Source: Puccinellia tenuiflora
Taxonomy: Eukaryota; Streptophyta; Magnoliopsida; Poales; Poaceae
DNA length: 64,000 nucleotides
Reading direction: 5' to 3'
Assembly (NCBI GenBank): GCA_012064385.1
Contig: QRDG01000941.1
Coordinates: forward strand, 714,092 to 778,091
Position numbers and translations under genes: made by a program. Each line of letters opens with the position of its first letter. The stretch's first letter is position 1. The notes beneath the pieces were generated by a model that saw only the letters and a list, made by a program, of their open reading frames with translations, ran no database searches and was not told where the DNA came from. Shown here in pieces: positions 23,301-33,604 of this stretch.

Positions 23301-24034
23301 CGTTCAGACGAGATCTACTTGGTACCAGGTTGGCTGCATGGAACACCCTTCTGGGGCGTTTGGCTGCGATCAACCTCGAGCCTGGACCGGATGTATTTCG
23401 TTGGAGTCTACTTCAGAATGGTAAATTCTCGGTAGATTCTATGTATAAAGCTTTGATCCAATCGGATATGCCAGTTGATAGTCATAAAAAACTTTGGAAG
23501 ATGAAAATGCCACTAAAAACTAAGATTTTCGCGTGGTATGCTCATCGAGGAGTGATCCTAACCAAAGATAACCTTGTCAAGCGCAATTGGCATGGAAGTA
23601 CGAAGTGTGTTTTTTGTCTACATGATGAGACTATTAAGCACGTTTTCTTCGATTGCAAAGTTGCACGTTCTATTTGGTCAACCATCCAAGTTGCTTCAAA
23701 TTTATATCCACCACGTTTCGTTGCAAATATATTTGGCAACTGGCTTCATGGTATTGATGATAAATTTAGAACGGTTATTCGGGTGGGAGCGATAGCTGTG
23801 TTATGGTCGCTATGGCTGAGTAGAAACGACAAGGTTTTTAATGATAAAAATGTCTCTTTTATGCAGGTAATCTACCGGTGCACAGGTTTGCTCCGTTCGT
23901 GGTCCATATTACAACGCGTGGAGTATCGCGACCTTTTTATGGAGGTTTCTGCGCAACTGGAGACCACGGCGAGGGACATTTTTACACAACATGGGTGGCA
24001 TAGGGATCTTCGGATTGGCGGCCCAACACCATAG
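20352..24034 (+). pseudogene. LINE ORF2 (endonuclease/reverse transcriptase), broken
   Basis: ORF2 starts MNGMFMNSRGLGD at 20352 and its ATG overlaps the ORF1 stop in an ATGA. The apurinic endonuclease domain has GGDFNM and SDHAPIL. Reverse transcriptase has NKAPGPDGFP, the KIDFEKAYDKVNW block, RQGDPLSP and the catalytic YADD at 22424-22435. A C-terminal zf-RVT domain has a CVFC...H...C pattern near 23607-23655. Defects are TAG at 21825-21827 (consistent with CAG to TAG), a frameshift near 22217, and TAG at 22880-22882 (consistent with AAG to TAG). ORF2 normally nicks DNA and copies LINE RNA in the nucleus. It ends at TAG 24032-24034. Confidence 0.85.
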
Positions 24035-24343
24035 GCGATTGGCATGATCTATTGATTTGTAATCTGTCTATGTTTTTTAGCTCGTTTTTGGATGATGACT
24101 TATCGGCTGTGTGCATCTTGTTATGCAGAGGCCGGGTGTAATGCTTTTTAAAGTAAAACAAGCCCTTTATCAAAAAAAAAATGAAATTGTGGTCGACACT
24201 TCTATCATTTCTGTTGCTCCTATTTCCTTTGCGGATCATGCTGTTGTTGACGTCCCTTTTATCGATATTCCATCTGCTCATGATGTTGTTGCTGCAGAAG
24301 ATGGCTCGAAACCAAGGACGGTTTCGCCTGAAGGGAGGGAGGA

Positions 24344-24934
24344 TGATATGGCGCCTCCGAAGCTTGATGGCGCATATTTTGCTATTCCTGATTTTGCAAT
24401 ATCTCATGCTATCAAGAGGAGAATCATGTTTCTATTCCTTCCACGCAAGGAGAAGCCCAAAGATGTGATCGGCAAGTTTCTTGGAACATGGTGCATCATG
24501 GGTTTGAAGGAGTCCGGTTGGGGGCCACCTAGCAGCGTGTTGATGATGGTGGCACGCCTAGAAAAGATGATTTTATTTTTGTGTGTTGTTTTATTTTCTG
24601 TTTAGGAAAAGTGGGTCTCAGTCAAGATGTTTTTATTTTCCTATTTTCGTTTAGCTTGAGAGTCAAGTTAGGAGGGTCGGCTATACCATTATAAATAGCC
24701 AGGGGTGTGCACCATTGTAAGGGGAGTTGAATTTTCGAGTTGAGAATATACAGGAAAAGGTCCCATGTCCGGGGACACCAATATCGTTTGTTTTGCTTGC
24801 TGATTCGTAAGGATCTGTTGTGCATGTCGTGGAGTAGATCAAATCTGCTCAACGATCGAAGTTATCTTTGTTGTTCTTGGTTCGCCGTGAAAGATCGGGC
24901 CTAAAAACCCTTTGGATCACGTTGATCCTTATCA
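24344..24934 (+). repeat. 3' LTR of the small LTR element
   Basis: 591 bp, identical in length to 14923-15513 and differing at about a dozen sites by eye. Bases 24344-24605 also encode the C-terminal end of the element ORF. Confidence 0.9.
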
Positions 24935-25202
24935 TCTGGTCCATATTTTTCCGTTGATTACAACACCATTTACTTGCTTTTCACCATCACTTGCTCGCTG
25001 GTCCGTTTCCATATTTTATTCACTTCGCCTTATGTTTTAACTGCTTTGTTTTCAGCAGACCGGGAAGAATGACAACCTTCCTGCCGTTGGGGGCAAAGTA
25101 TTTGTTTGAGTGTGTGCAGGTCCACGTTCGTTGACGGTTACGCGCTAGAGATCGTTGACGGATACCTCGTTGTTGATTTCAAAGTCCTACTGGTTCGATT
25201 AA

Positions 25203-25553
25203 ATCATAAGATTCGCGTTCTTGAAAATCGGCACTTCTCCAAATCCAGAAGACAGACGGAATTCTAGGATTATCTTTTTGGGCAAAGACTTTTATGCAGA
25301 CTTCTTCTGGATTATCTATGCCATACTGTATTCTCGTAAGATGATACACGCTAGCTAAAGATCCACCGGGTGCTACATCATAAGCACATTGGGAGCGTAA
25401 ATAATTGTAACCATATACATATAAAATGACAGCAATGGAATCCCAATCCCCTGCTTTTATTTGTAAAGTCTCTATTCCTCGGTGATCAAAGCCCAAAGAT
25501 CTATGAACTACCTCATGTTTGACTAGCCAATTAGATAACCAACCCTGCTGCAT
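25203..25553 (-). pseudogene. ndhJ: ndhJ fragment (plastid NDH complex subunit J), nuclear copy
   Basis: The minus-strand frame starts MQQGWLSNWLVKHEVVHRSL at 25553 and runs 117 codons without a stop, through LQIKAGDWDSI and FWIWRSADFQERESYD, to the insert end. Plastid NdhJ is about 159 residues, so roughly the last 42 are missing. In chloroplasts NdhJ is a stromal-arm subunit of the thylakoid NDH complex in cyclic electron flow. Here it lacks its C-terminus, a nuclear promoter and a transit peptide, so it is a dead copy. Confidence 0.88.
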
Positions 25554-25656
25554 TGTCTTCATCTCTCCCTCTTTGTATAAATATTTAACATTTCGGATGC
25601 AAGTTTGAAAGATTGCCCGGCTTTTCATTTTTCTACACAAAAAATCCCCACCCCTC

Positions 25657-25885
25657 CTAATTCACTAATTTGTAGGAAGGTATTGGACTTTTGGATTTGA
25701 AAAAAGTTTCAGAAGATATATCTAAAGTAGATGGTGAGTGATAGAGCAATTCTTGTTCATAAGTTCCAGTATGAGTACTGCACCTAACATAAAGTTTGTG
25801 ACTGGTAGTAAAAAATCTATTTTGATTTTGAGATAGAGTTCGATCCTCAACTATTTCTCGCGATATCTTCTTACGAAGTTTTGTT
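25657..25885 (-). pseudogene. ndhK: ndhK C-terminal fragment, nuclear copy
   Basis: The minus-strand frame ends at the stop 25657-25659 and encodes about 75 residues of the NdhK C-terminus (KLRKKISREIVEDRTLSQ, then ETFFKSKSPIPSYKLVN). It is open throughout. The spacer to the ndhJ start is about 100 bp, as expected for the plastid ndhC-ndhK-ndhJ cluster. NdhK carries an iron-sulfur site in the missing N-terminal part. Confidence 0.8.
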
Positions 25886-25973
25886 AGGGTTCTTCACTGA
25901 GGGAAGACTGCTACTTGCTACATCCACACCTTCGCTTGGGGTACCACCAACGCTACCATCAACTACATCATCA

Positions 25974-26759
25974 CCATGCCCTTGCTTCCGGTCATATGTT
26001 GGGTTGCGCCACTATTCACCGTTCATTTACCCGTACCGGAAGCATTCCCCTACAAGAGATTAAGTCCTAGTCTTAGGTCCCCATCTTTTAATGGGTCATG
26101 TTTTGTTAGTAACAAGTGTCTTAGGGAACCCAAATAGCCCAATGATAATCATCACCATAATAGGTGCCAACATATTTAGCATAGATATGTCCATCTCTAG
26201 CTTTCATACGAACATAAGAAGTGCTATATTTGCCGGCAAAGTTATTATGAGGCCTCCAAGAAGAGAACAATGCACAAGCGCCATGGTCACCCAATCAAAG
26301 ATTATACATTTTCATCCAGGAGCAAATACGAACTCTCTAGACAATGTCTTCAACCAGGAAAATACCACTCCCAGGTACAACCAATAAAGACCAGACCTAG
26401 GATTTCACATTGGATGACGAGCCCCAACACTGAAAGAGCACCACCAAAACTGAAGTTACTGAGTGTTGCACCCCCATCGAGGCTGCCAATTCAAAGCACT
26501 AATCACTACGCTCACCAGCACATGTGTGATTTGGAGATGAATATTGTCCCGCAGTCGTGTCTGCACAACAACCTGTGAATCAATGTCTTTGTTGCATCAA
26601 AGATTCTGCACCCAACAACATTGGTCTTCCAATCATAGTCCCATGGTGTCAACGGAAAGTGGAACTTCGTGACACACCCCCTTGAAACCCCACAGACAGA
26701 AATTTGTGTGTGCATACAACTGAATCTTATCGAAATCAGAGGTTCAGCAACACATACGC
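25974..26759. other. 786-bp internal region of the outer LTR element, with antisense Copia-like remnant
   Basis: This lies between the two LTRs. On the minus strand about 26040-26270 reads as a decayed Copia polyprotein piece, with ARDGHIYAKYVGTYYG and WAIWVPKTLVTN in adjacent frames. IWVPK-x-LVTN is a motif from the linker between gag and protease in grass Copia elements. Stops are present. The rest (26270-26759) is not recognised. The remnant may have been captured by the element or inserted later. Confidence 0.35.
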
Positions 26760-28356
26760 CAATCCGTGTCAAACGTATCTATAATTTTTAATTGATACAT
26801 GCTTGTTTTGTGCCATTGTCACATGTTTTACTATCTTATTATATCATTTTAGGCATTTTATTAGACTAACCTATTAACAAGATGCCCAGTGCCAATTCCC
26901 TGTTTTTGTTGTTTTCTATTTCAGAAAATCTACTTCTGGAAATATCCTCGGAATTGGACGAAAACTTACGGGAATTATTTGTACGCCAAGACGAAGACGG
27001 AGACCAGAGGGCAGCCTGAGGGGCCACCCACTGGCCAGGGGCGACCCCTGGCTACGGGTCCACCTTGACCCGCGGGTGGGAAACGCCCCTACGCCTGGGG
27101 CACCCCCTCGGCCCCTCTGACGCTTATACATTCACTTAAACCCTAAAAACGTCGGGGCGGTGATTATTTAAAATCCACGAACTCCACCCGAAGCCACCGC
27201 CATCCCGAAACCTAATTCGGGGAGAGTCTGAAGCTGTTCCCGGCACCCTACCGGAGGGGAGATCGATCCCGAAGGGCTCAACATCGCACTGCCTTCTGCC
27301 GGGATGATGCGTGAGTAGTTCCACCTTGGACTACGGGACCATGGCAGTAGCTAGATGGTTGTCTCTCTCTCCCTTGTGCCTTCATGTTTATGATCTTGTG
27401 AGCTGCCTAACATGATTAAGATCGACTATTGTAATGCTATATGATGTGTTTGTTGGGATCCGATGGATTATGAAGTTATGATCAGATTGTGCACGATTTT
27501 TATATGTTAATTTATGTTATTGCATGCTCTCCGATGTGCGTAGTTACTTTGGCCAAGTAATTGCTTGTATCTCCAAGAGAGTATTTATGCTAGATAGTTG
27601 GTTCATGCCCCCTCTTGTGTCTGCGCACGAGTGACAGAAACGTCTAAGGACGAGGGTGTGCTGTTGCGACTAGGGGTAAAACAACGGTGTTTATGTCTAT
27701 GTGATTATAAATATTGCTTACATCATACACTTTACTTAATGTAATTGTCTGTTGCTTGCAACTTAATACCGATGGGTGACAGGCTGGATAGCGATCACTA
27801 GATGGACTTTTTAGACAAAGATGTTGTTGGACTCAACGTTCTTTGTTATTTGTTGTGATGCCTACATAAATATTACCATGAACACTTTGATATAGCTAGA
27901 TTAAGTTTCTGTCATAATCTTGTCAATTGCCCAACTGTAATTAGTTTGCCCGTCATATGAATATTTTATTTATTGGAGAGACACCACTAGTGAACCCATG
28001 ACCCCTGGTCCATCTTTTTACATTGATTACAACACCGTTTACTTGCTTTTCATATTCATTTGCTTTCTGTTCCGTTTCCATAAATTCATTCACTACACTA
28101 TACGTTTAACCGCTTTGTTTTCAGCAGACCGGAAAGATTGACAACCTTCCTGCCGTTGGGGGCAAAGTAACTGTTTGAATGTGTGCAAGTCCACATTCCT
28201 CGACGGTTAAGTGCCAGAGATCATTGACGTGCACCTCGTTGTTGATTTCATAGTCCTACTGGTTCGATAAATCTCAGTTCTTAATTGATGGAAAACTGCT
28301 ATTTTCTACAACGCCTTCGCTTGGGGCACCACCCAACTGCATCAACTACACCATCA
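26760..28356 (+). repeat. Right LTR of the outer 'TGATAYG' element
   Basis: The 1597-bp copy is colinear with the solo LTR (1607 bp). Its first bases (caatccgtgtc) are altered from the expected TGATATGTGTC, mostly by transitions. It ends ...aactacaccatca, matching ...aactacatcatca at 25973. It is uninterrupted and serves as reference for the insertions in the left copy. Confidence 0.75.
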
Positions 28357-28802
28357 AAGACCACCACTTGAGACCTCCGAAACTCTTCGGCGACTAAATC
28401 AAGGATGGCCGACATCAGGTAGATTGACGTGTTTGGCAGAATAAGACCACTAGCACTAGGACCACCGCCAAACCTCTTTTTATTCACTAAACACTTCACC
28501 GCTACGCACCGGACAAAAGGATCACCGATAGCCCCGCGGGCCGTGAGAAGCCCCCAAGTCGCCTCCTCTGCCACGACCAAACCAGCTTCACCGTCACGCC
28601 CGACGCGAGATTCCTCTGCAGCATCACATTGCTGCGGTAGATAGCAGTCATCCCCAGAAAAATGAACAAAGCCCAATCTGATCTGGCCAGCCGCTCCGGC
28701 ACATCGCACATAGCCGAGCCGCCAGGACGTCGCACCTACTCCCACATAGGTCACGAAGGCGCGCCGTCACCGGAGCTTGCACACCGTTGCATCACGTCAC
28801 CG
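28357..28802. other. Unassigned GC-rich sequence flanking the minus-strand LINE
   Basis: No gene is recognised. A minus-strand open frame (28299-28754) has no known domain. Removing the LINE 28816-47739 would join this stretch to 47753 and so to the upstream region of the myosin-tail gene. It may be an old repeat or gene-proximal DNA. Confidence 0.4.
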
Positions 28803-28914
28803 ACGCGGTGTATTTGTTTTTGAACCGAAACTGTAGGGCAAGACCCCACAACAATTTCTTTATTAACACCAAGCCACCAGGGGGAAGTTATTTACAAAAA
28901 GGGAAAAAAGAAAA

Positions 28915-29503
28915 TTACAGCAGAGAATCAATCCATTGAGAAAAGGAGTCAAGATGCTTAGCTTTCACTCTATGTACATGTAATGTAGCATCATGAATAA
29001 AAGCCCTTTTCCAAGCTCTAAAAGAAGGCAGGATACCCTGAAATATAGCCTCATTCCTCTGCTTCCAAATGTGCCAAGCAGCAAGGATAACCACCTCAGT
29101 GAAGAAAGGCTTACTGAATTTTCTTCTGGTTCTATGAAAACCCCTCAAAGTCATTTGCTGCCTGCCATTCAATTTGTAGATAACTCCAAATTCTTATACT
29201 GAAATTGCAGTAAAAGAATAGGTGTGTCCAATCTTCAGTAACTTGGCCAGGGCATAGAACACAGTGTAGATCCTCAGTTACATTCCAGTGCCTCCTTCTT
29301 AACATGTCCCTTGTGTTCAAACAATCACTGACAATGAGCCAAGCAAACACCTTAATCCTTAGCATTAAGAAACTTCCCCAGATCCATTTGAAGATGCTGC
29401 TTGCTATGTTATTCTGAAAACAATAGTGATAATACCTAACAGATGTAAACTTGCCACCCTGCCATATGGTACTCCAAACATCCTTCCCTGTTGCCTAAAT
29501 CTC
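28915..29503 (-). pseudogene. LINE ORF2 C-terminal part (zf-RVT and tail)
   Basis: On the minus strand this continues the reverse transcriptase piece at 46242-47739. A VWSTIWQGGKF motif is followed by a zf-RVT domain (RIKVFAWLIVSDCLNTRDML, then CVLC...HLFFYC). The tail has AAWHIWKQRNEAIF and a stop at 28915-28917. At least one single-base frameshift occurs near 29490. The zf-RVT region is thought to bind nucleic acid in plant L1 elements. Confidence 0.75.
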
Positions 29504-30045
29504 TATAGTGTCCAATCGATCTTGAAGAGGCTGACTGCAGACAAGAACGCTCCTTCGACTAAACTGACTCCGTCAAGCAAGAAGACTCCTAAAGGTACAC
29601 AACTCGACCCCATCTTTGCTATTCTCCAAATGTCCCAGATGCACATCTTCTTTCTGTCGCTGCGGATTGCTGTGTTTTGTTCCCGGCCGACCCTCAGGCG
29701 GCGGCCGAGACCCTTTCGTTGATTAGGGCAAATGAGCTGGCGCAAGCAGACCTGGCCAGCACCCGGTGCAGGTTGGAGCAGGAGAAAGCCATTGCCGCGG
29801 CTTCCCTGCCTGAAGACACCACGGTCATGGGGAAACCAGGGGGGGACCCTATGACTGCCTGCCCTGTTGGGAGTCAGCCGTGCCCTTCGAGCGAGGCGGC
29901 GGGGGCCGTCTGCGCTTCTTCTTCCCGACAGCAGAATTCCCCTTCCCCGCCGAGGGCGACGGCGCGTCGAAGAGCTAAATCTGTGGCGCCGCAGGGGCGA
30001 CGTCCAGTAACCCGCCAAGCACGGGCTAACGGAGTACAGCTTTAA
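29504..30045 (+). pseudogene. C-terminal remnant of LINE ORF1
   Basis: The ORF1 tail is open from about 29593 (PNVPDAHLLSVAADC, then AAAETLSLIRANEL) to the TAA at 30043-30045. Upstream it seems to lie in another frame (KRLTADKNAPSTKL), so a frameshift is probable. The AETLSLIRANELAQADLA segment is a usual end of this ORF1 type. The TAA overlaps the ORF2 ATG (TAATG). Confidence 0.6.
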
Positions 30046-33000
30046 TGCGGATCCTCTTCTATAACATCCGGGGTTTCGGACGCGCGGGGCGCCGGACCCT
30101 AATCAAAAACCTTCTCCGCGAGCATAGGATTGACATCGTGTGCCTTCAAGAAACGATCAAGCAGGACTTCACTGACGTCGAGCTGCAGAGCCTGGAAATT
30201 GGAGAAAAATTCTTTTGGTGCTGGCTTCCGGCCTCGGGCCACTCTGGAGGCATCCTTCTGGGCCTTCGCGACAGCGCCTTTGAAGTGGAGAGTTCTGACA
30301 GGGGTCAGTACTTCCTTAGCGTCAACTTCCTCCACCGAAGGCTTAATAGACCCTTGACGCTGATTGGGGTTTATGGCCCGGCGACCCATTCTGCTTCTGC
30401 TGCCTTCTTGCAAGAGTTATCCACAAAGATCGCTTCCTGCCGTTTCCCTATTCTCCTTGGGGGAGACTTTAACCTGATGCGTGGGGCGCAAGACAAGAAC
30501 AATGATAGGATCAATTGGCCCCGCATTAACCTTTTCAATAATCACATCGCATCTTGGGCTCTGTCGGAGGTTCCTCGCTCGGGAGCGAGGTATACCTGGT
30601 CGAATAAGCAACTCAACCCAGTTCGGTGTGTTTTAGACAGGGTGTTTATTGCACCCGAACTGGACGCCCTCTTTCCCCTCTCCTCTTTGGTCGCGGAAAC
30701 CAGTTTGGGCTCGGACCACACTCCTCTTATTTTCAGCTCGGGGGAGGGCTCCCCTATTCGCAGCAATAGATTTTTCTTTGAGGTTGGCTGGTTTGAGCTG
30801 GAGGGGTTCAGAGAGCTGGTCCTCTCTAACTGGGACAGGCTTGCGGCGTGTGCCGGGGGCCGCGACATTGTTGATTGGTGGAACCACATGAGTGGTGGTC
30901 TTAGGCAGTACCTCCGCGGCTGGAGCAGGAACATGGGCAGAGATGCCAGACTCCGTAAAATCGCGCTGGTTAACCAAATCTCAGCTCTTGATCTGCAGGC
31001 TGACTCGGTTGGTATTGATGAGGAGGAGTGGGCTCTCCGGTACCATCTGGAAGACCAACTCCTTCAGATCCATAAGTTGGAAGAAGAATACTGGCGGCAG
31101 CGGGGTCGCGTACGTTGGACGCTCCAGGGGGACGCCAACACTGCCTACTTTCATGACGTCGCTAACGGTCGTCGTCGGAAATGTATTATCTCCTCGCTGC
31201 AGTCGGACGCCGGCCCTATCCGGGACCCCTCCCTTATCCAAGCCCATATCTACAGCTTCTATAGGGACCTCCTGGGCACGGAGGCCCCTCGTCACCTTGG
31301 GCTTGTCAACCACACGTGGTCGGGGGCGATGCGTGTTTCCGAAGAAGAGAATTACTCTCTCCTCCTCACCTTCTCGGAGGAGGAGCTCGAGCACCTGGTG
31401 ATGGATATGAAAGTTAATACGGCTCCTGGCCCGGACGGGTTCCCAGTTGCCTTCTTTAAGAACTGTTGGCCGCTTTGCAAACTTGGGGTCCTCCACATCC
31501 TGAATGATTTTATTCTCGGCCGCATTGACGTCTCACGCTTGAACTTTGGGGTCCTATCGCTGATTCCTAAATGCCCGGGGGCTGACAGGATCACGCAATT
31601 CAGACCCATTGCCCTCATCAATGTTATCTTCAAAATTATCGCCAAAGCGTTCGCGACTCGCCTTGACCCGATTGCCAACAGAGTCATCAGCCAAACCCAG
31701 ACCGCCTTCCTAAAAGGCAGATTTATCCTTGACGGGGCGTTGGCTTTGTTGGAAGTGGTCCATGAGTTGAAGTCTAAAAAACTAGGTGGAATCCTTCTGA
31801 AGCTTGATTTTGAGAAGGCGTACGACAGAGTGAACTGGTCCTTTCTGATTGAGGTGCTGCGTCGAAAGGGGTTCGACGCTGGCTACATTCACAAAATCCA
31901 ACAACTCGTGTCTGGGGGTCAAACGGCGATTTCTATCAACGGGGAAGTTGGTCCCTATTTTCGCAATAAACGGGGAGTGCGTCAGGGCGACCCACTCTCC
32001 CCGATCCTTTTTAACTTCGTTGTGGAGGCGCTGTCCGCAATGTTGACGGCTGCTTCGGCGGCAGGCCACATTAAGGGTGTGGTCCCGCATCTTATCCCGG
32101 GGGGGATTTCTCATCTGCAATATGCTGATGACACCCTCATCTTGATCCAGAATGACGATTTGAGTATCTCCAACCTGAAGTTCCTGCTGCTCTGCTTTGA
32201 GGATATGTCTGGACTCAAAATTAACTTCCACAAGAGCGAGGTCTTTGTGCTCGACCAGCCCAGGCAGGAACAACAAAGAATCGCGCACATGTTCAATTGC
32301 AACCTGGGGGAGTTCCCATTCATGTACCTGGGACTCCCTATCTCCGACCACAAGCTAACCATTGAACAGTGGAACTATCTGGTCAACAAGCTTGCTGACA
32401 AGGTGCAGGTGTGGATGGGTAGACTTCTTTCCTCGGGCGGGAGGTTAATTCTATCCAATGCCTGTCTTGAGGCTCTGCCAACCTTTGCTATGGGTCTTTT
32501 CCTGCTGCAAGACGGTGTTCATGCCAAATTTGACTCAATCAGGGCCAGATTCTTCTGGGAGGGATCTGGCCCGAAAAGAAAACACCATTGGCTGAACTGG
32601 CCTGCCGTTTGTAGACCGAAAGATTGCGGGGGCTTGGGTCTGACCAACACTAAGAATATGAACATCGCTCTCCTGCTGAAATGGGTCTGGCGTCTCTATC
32701 AGGATGACGAGTCGATCTGGCACAAAGTGGTTGTTGCCAAGTACCCGGAAGCTGATAACATCTTCGCAGCTTCACCCTGTGGGGGGTCCCAATTTTGGAA
32801 GGCGCTACATAAGATCAAGCACCTGTTTAAACTTGGGGCGAAGTTTGTAGTTAAGAACGGTTTGCGGACCTTCTTCTGGAAGGACTGGTGGCTCGGTGAC
32901 TCCCCTCTTAGCTCTAGGTTCCCACTCCTGTTTGCCTCCTGTGCCAACCCCAACATTTTGGTGGCCGAGGCCCTCGATTCCGACAGTCCGGGCATTCTTT

Positions 33001-33604
33001 TCCGTCGCTCTCTTGACCATGTGGGGATGGCCCAGTGGCACGGTTTGGTCTCTGCTCTGGATGAGGTGGCCCTACTTGAGGGCCGCGACGAGATTAGTTG
33101 GACCCTCGAGCAGACTGGGGTCTACTCGGTGGCTTCCATGTATCGCCAACTTTCGCTAGGGGCGACAGTGGCGTTTGCTGAGGATATTTGGGATACTCGT
33201 TTGCCTCTCAAGCTTAAGATCTTCACGTGGCAGCTCGCGCTTGACAGGCTCCCAACGTGCAAGCAGTTGGCCCAACACCTCGGGACGTCCAACGGCACCT
33301 GTGCCCTCTGCGGCGAGCCTGAGGACGCCTCCCATGTCTTTTTTTCTTGTTCATTGGCTAGGTTTGGGTGGAGTGTGGTGCGGACGTTGCTAGGGTGCAA
33401 TTGGTCCCCGGCGAACTTCCCTCAATTCTTTGCTTATCTTCAGCCACTCCTTGGGCAGCGTCGTAGGATTTGCTGGATCTTGGTGTCTGTTCTCTTTTGG
33501 TCGCTGTGGGTTACTAGAAATAAGCTTGCCATGGAGGCAATTGTGCTGAAACATCCCTCTGACCTGATCTTTAAATTTGCTATGTTCTTACAGATGTGGG
33601 CGGG

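Larger units (their letters stand above)
16757..24180 (+). mobile_element. Full-length L1-type LINE
   Basis: The 7424-bp non-LTR element has a 12-bp TSD, atgaaattgtgg at 16745-16756 and 24181-24192, and ends in an A-run (24172-24180), the hallmarks of target-primed reverse transcription. It has a 5' leader with tRNA-like motifs, ORF1 with zinc knuckles, and ORF2 with endonuclease, reverse transcriptase and zf-RVT domains. Both ORFs carry stops and frameshifts, so it is now inactive. It inserted in the coding frame of the small LTR element. Confidence 0.92.
15964..24605 (+). pseudogene. Aspartic-protease-like ORF of the small LTR element, split by a LINE
   Basis: The frame runs 15964-16756 and, after the LINE and its second TSD copy, 24193-24605. 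Together this is 1206 bases in one frame (401 residues, or 332 from the Met at 16171). Residues about 85-200 resemble the gypsy retropepsin fold: an FQTHVIVHDKACMLTID strand, FINVVSLEMVEKL, and the flap-end motif CHLLLGIPW. A KEYNL segment and a Lys/Glu-rich coil follow. The catalytic D-(S/T/G)-G triad is replaced by D-H-M, so protease activity is doubtful. The last roughly 85 codons lie in the 3' LTR, and the purine tract is itself translated. Only the LINE insertion breaks the frame. No other retroviral enzyme is encoded. Confidence 0.6.
14923..24934 (+). mobile_element. Small LTR retrotransposon with one gag/protease-like ORF
   Basis: Two 591-bp LTRs (14923-15513 and 24344-24934) begin TGATATGGCG and end CCTTATCA. 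A tRNA-Met-type PBS lies at 15517-15526, and a clean purine tract (gaagggagggagga, 24330-24343) precedes the 3' LTR. Flanks are cccgg (14918-14922) and tctgg (24935-24939). The uninterrupted homologous copy reads cctgg, so both look like a 5-bp TSD altered by C-to-T changes. Subtracting the nested LINE leaves only about 1.4 kb of internal sequence and a 2.6-kb element. By eye the LTRs differ at about a dozen sites (near 2%), so it is moderately young. No reverse transcriptase, RNase H or integrase is present. Confidence 0.88.
25203..25885 (-). other. Plastid DNA insertion (NUPT) with ndhK-ndhJ segment
   Basis: About 683 bp of chloroplast-type sequence interrupts the outer LTR between 'ggttcgat' and 'ttcttcactgaggg', which are contiguous in the other LTR copy near 28260-28290. 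It carries the end of ndhK, the intergenic spacer and most of ndhJ in the native plastid order and orientation. No TSD is seen, consistent with capture at a double-strand break with one or two bases of microhomology. Both gene pieces are free of frameshifts, suggesting a fairly recent transfer. Confidence 0.88.
13935..25973 (+). repeat. Left LTR of the outer element, in three pieces
   Basis: LTR sequence occupies 13935-14922, 24935-25202 and 25886-25973; the gaps are later insertions. The first piece carries the block 'cacttaaaccctaaaaac', the gggatgatg/gtgagtagttcc block and the 'taataccgatgggtgacagg' block also found at 27140-27790 and, inverted, at 6520-7090. The left end is truncated against the gypsy-derived element at about 13935 (position accurate to about 15 bp). 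Confidence 0.75.
13935..28356 (+). mobile_element. Non-autonomous LTR element of the 'TGATAYG' family, heavily nested
   Basis: It is made of an LTR lacking about its first 350 bp (13935-14922, 24935-25202, 25886-25973), a 786-bp internal part (25974-26759) and a second LTR (26760-28356, 1597 bp). The LTRs match the solo LTR 5926-7532. The LTR pieces rejoin exactly when the small LTR element (14923-24934) and the plastid insert (25203-25885) are removed, using the uninterrupted copy at 26760-28356 as guide. The internal part is far too short for gag-pol, so the element depended on helper proteins. No clear PBS follows the first LTR, and truncation of the left end prevents a TSD check. Confidence 0.65.

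Noticed and set aside
25179..25640. Functional nuclear ndhJ gene
   Set aside because: The plastid fragment is truncated at the C-terminus, has no transit peptide and sits in an LTR; upstream codons of the open frame are plastid spacer.
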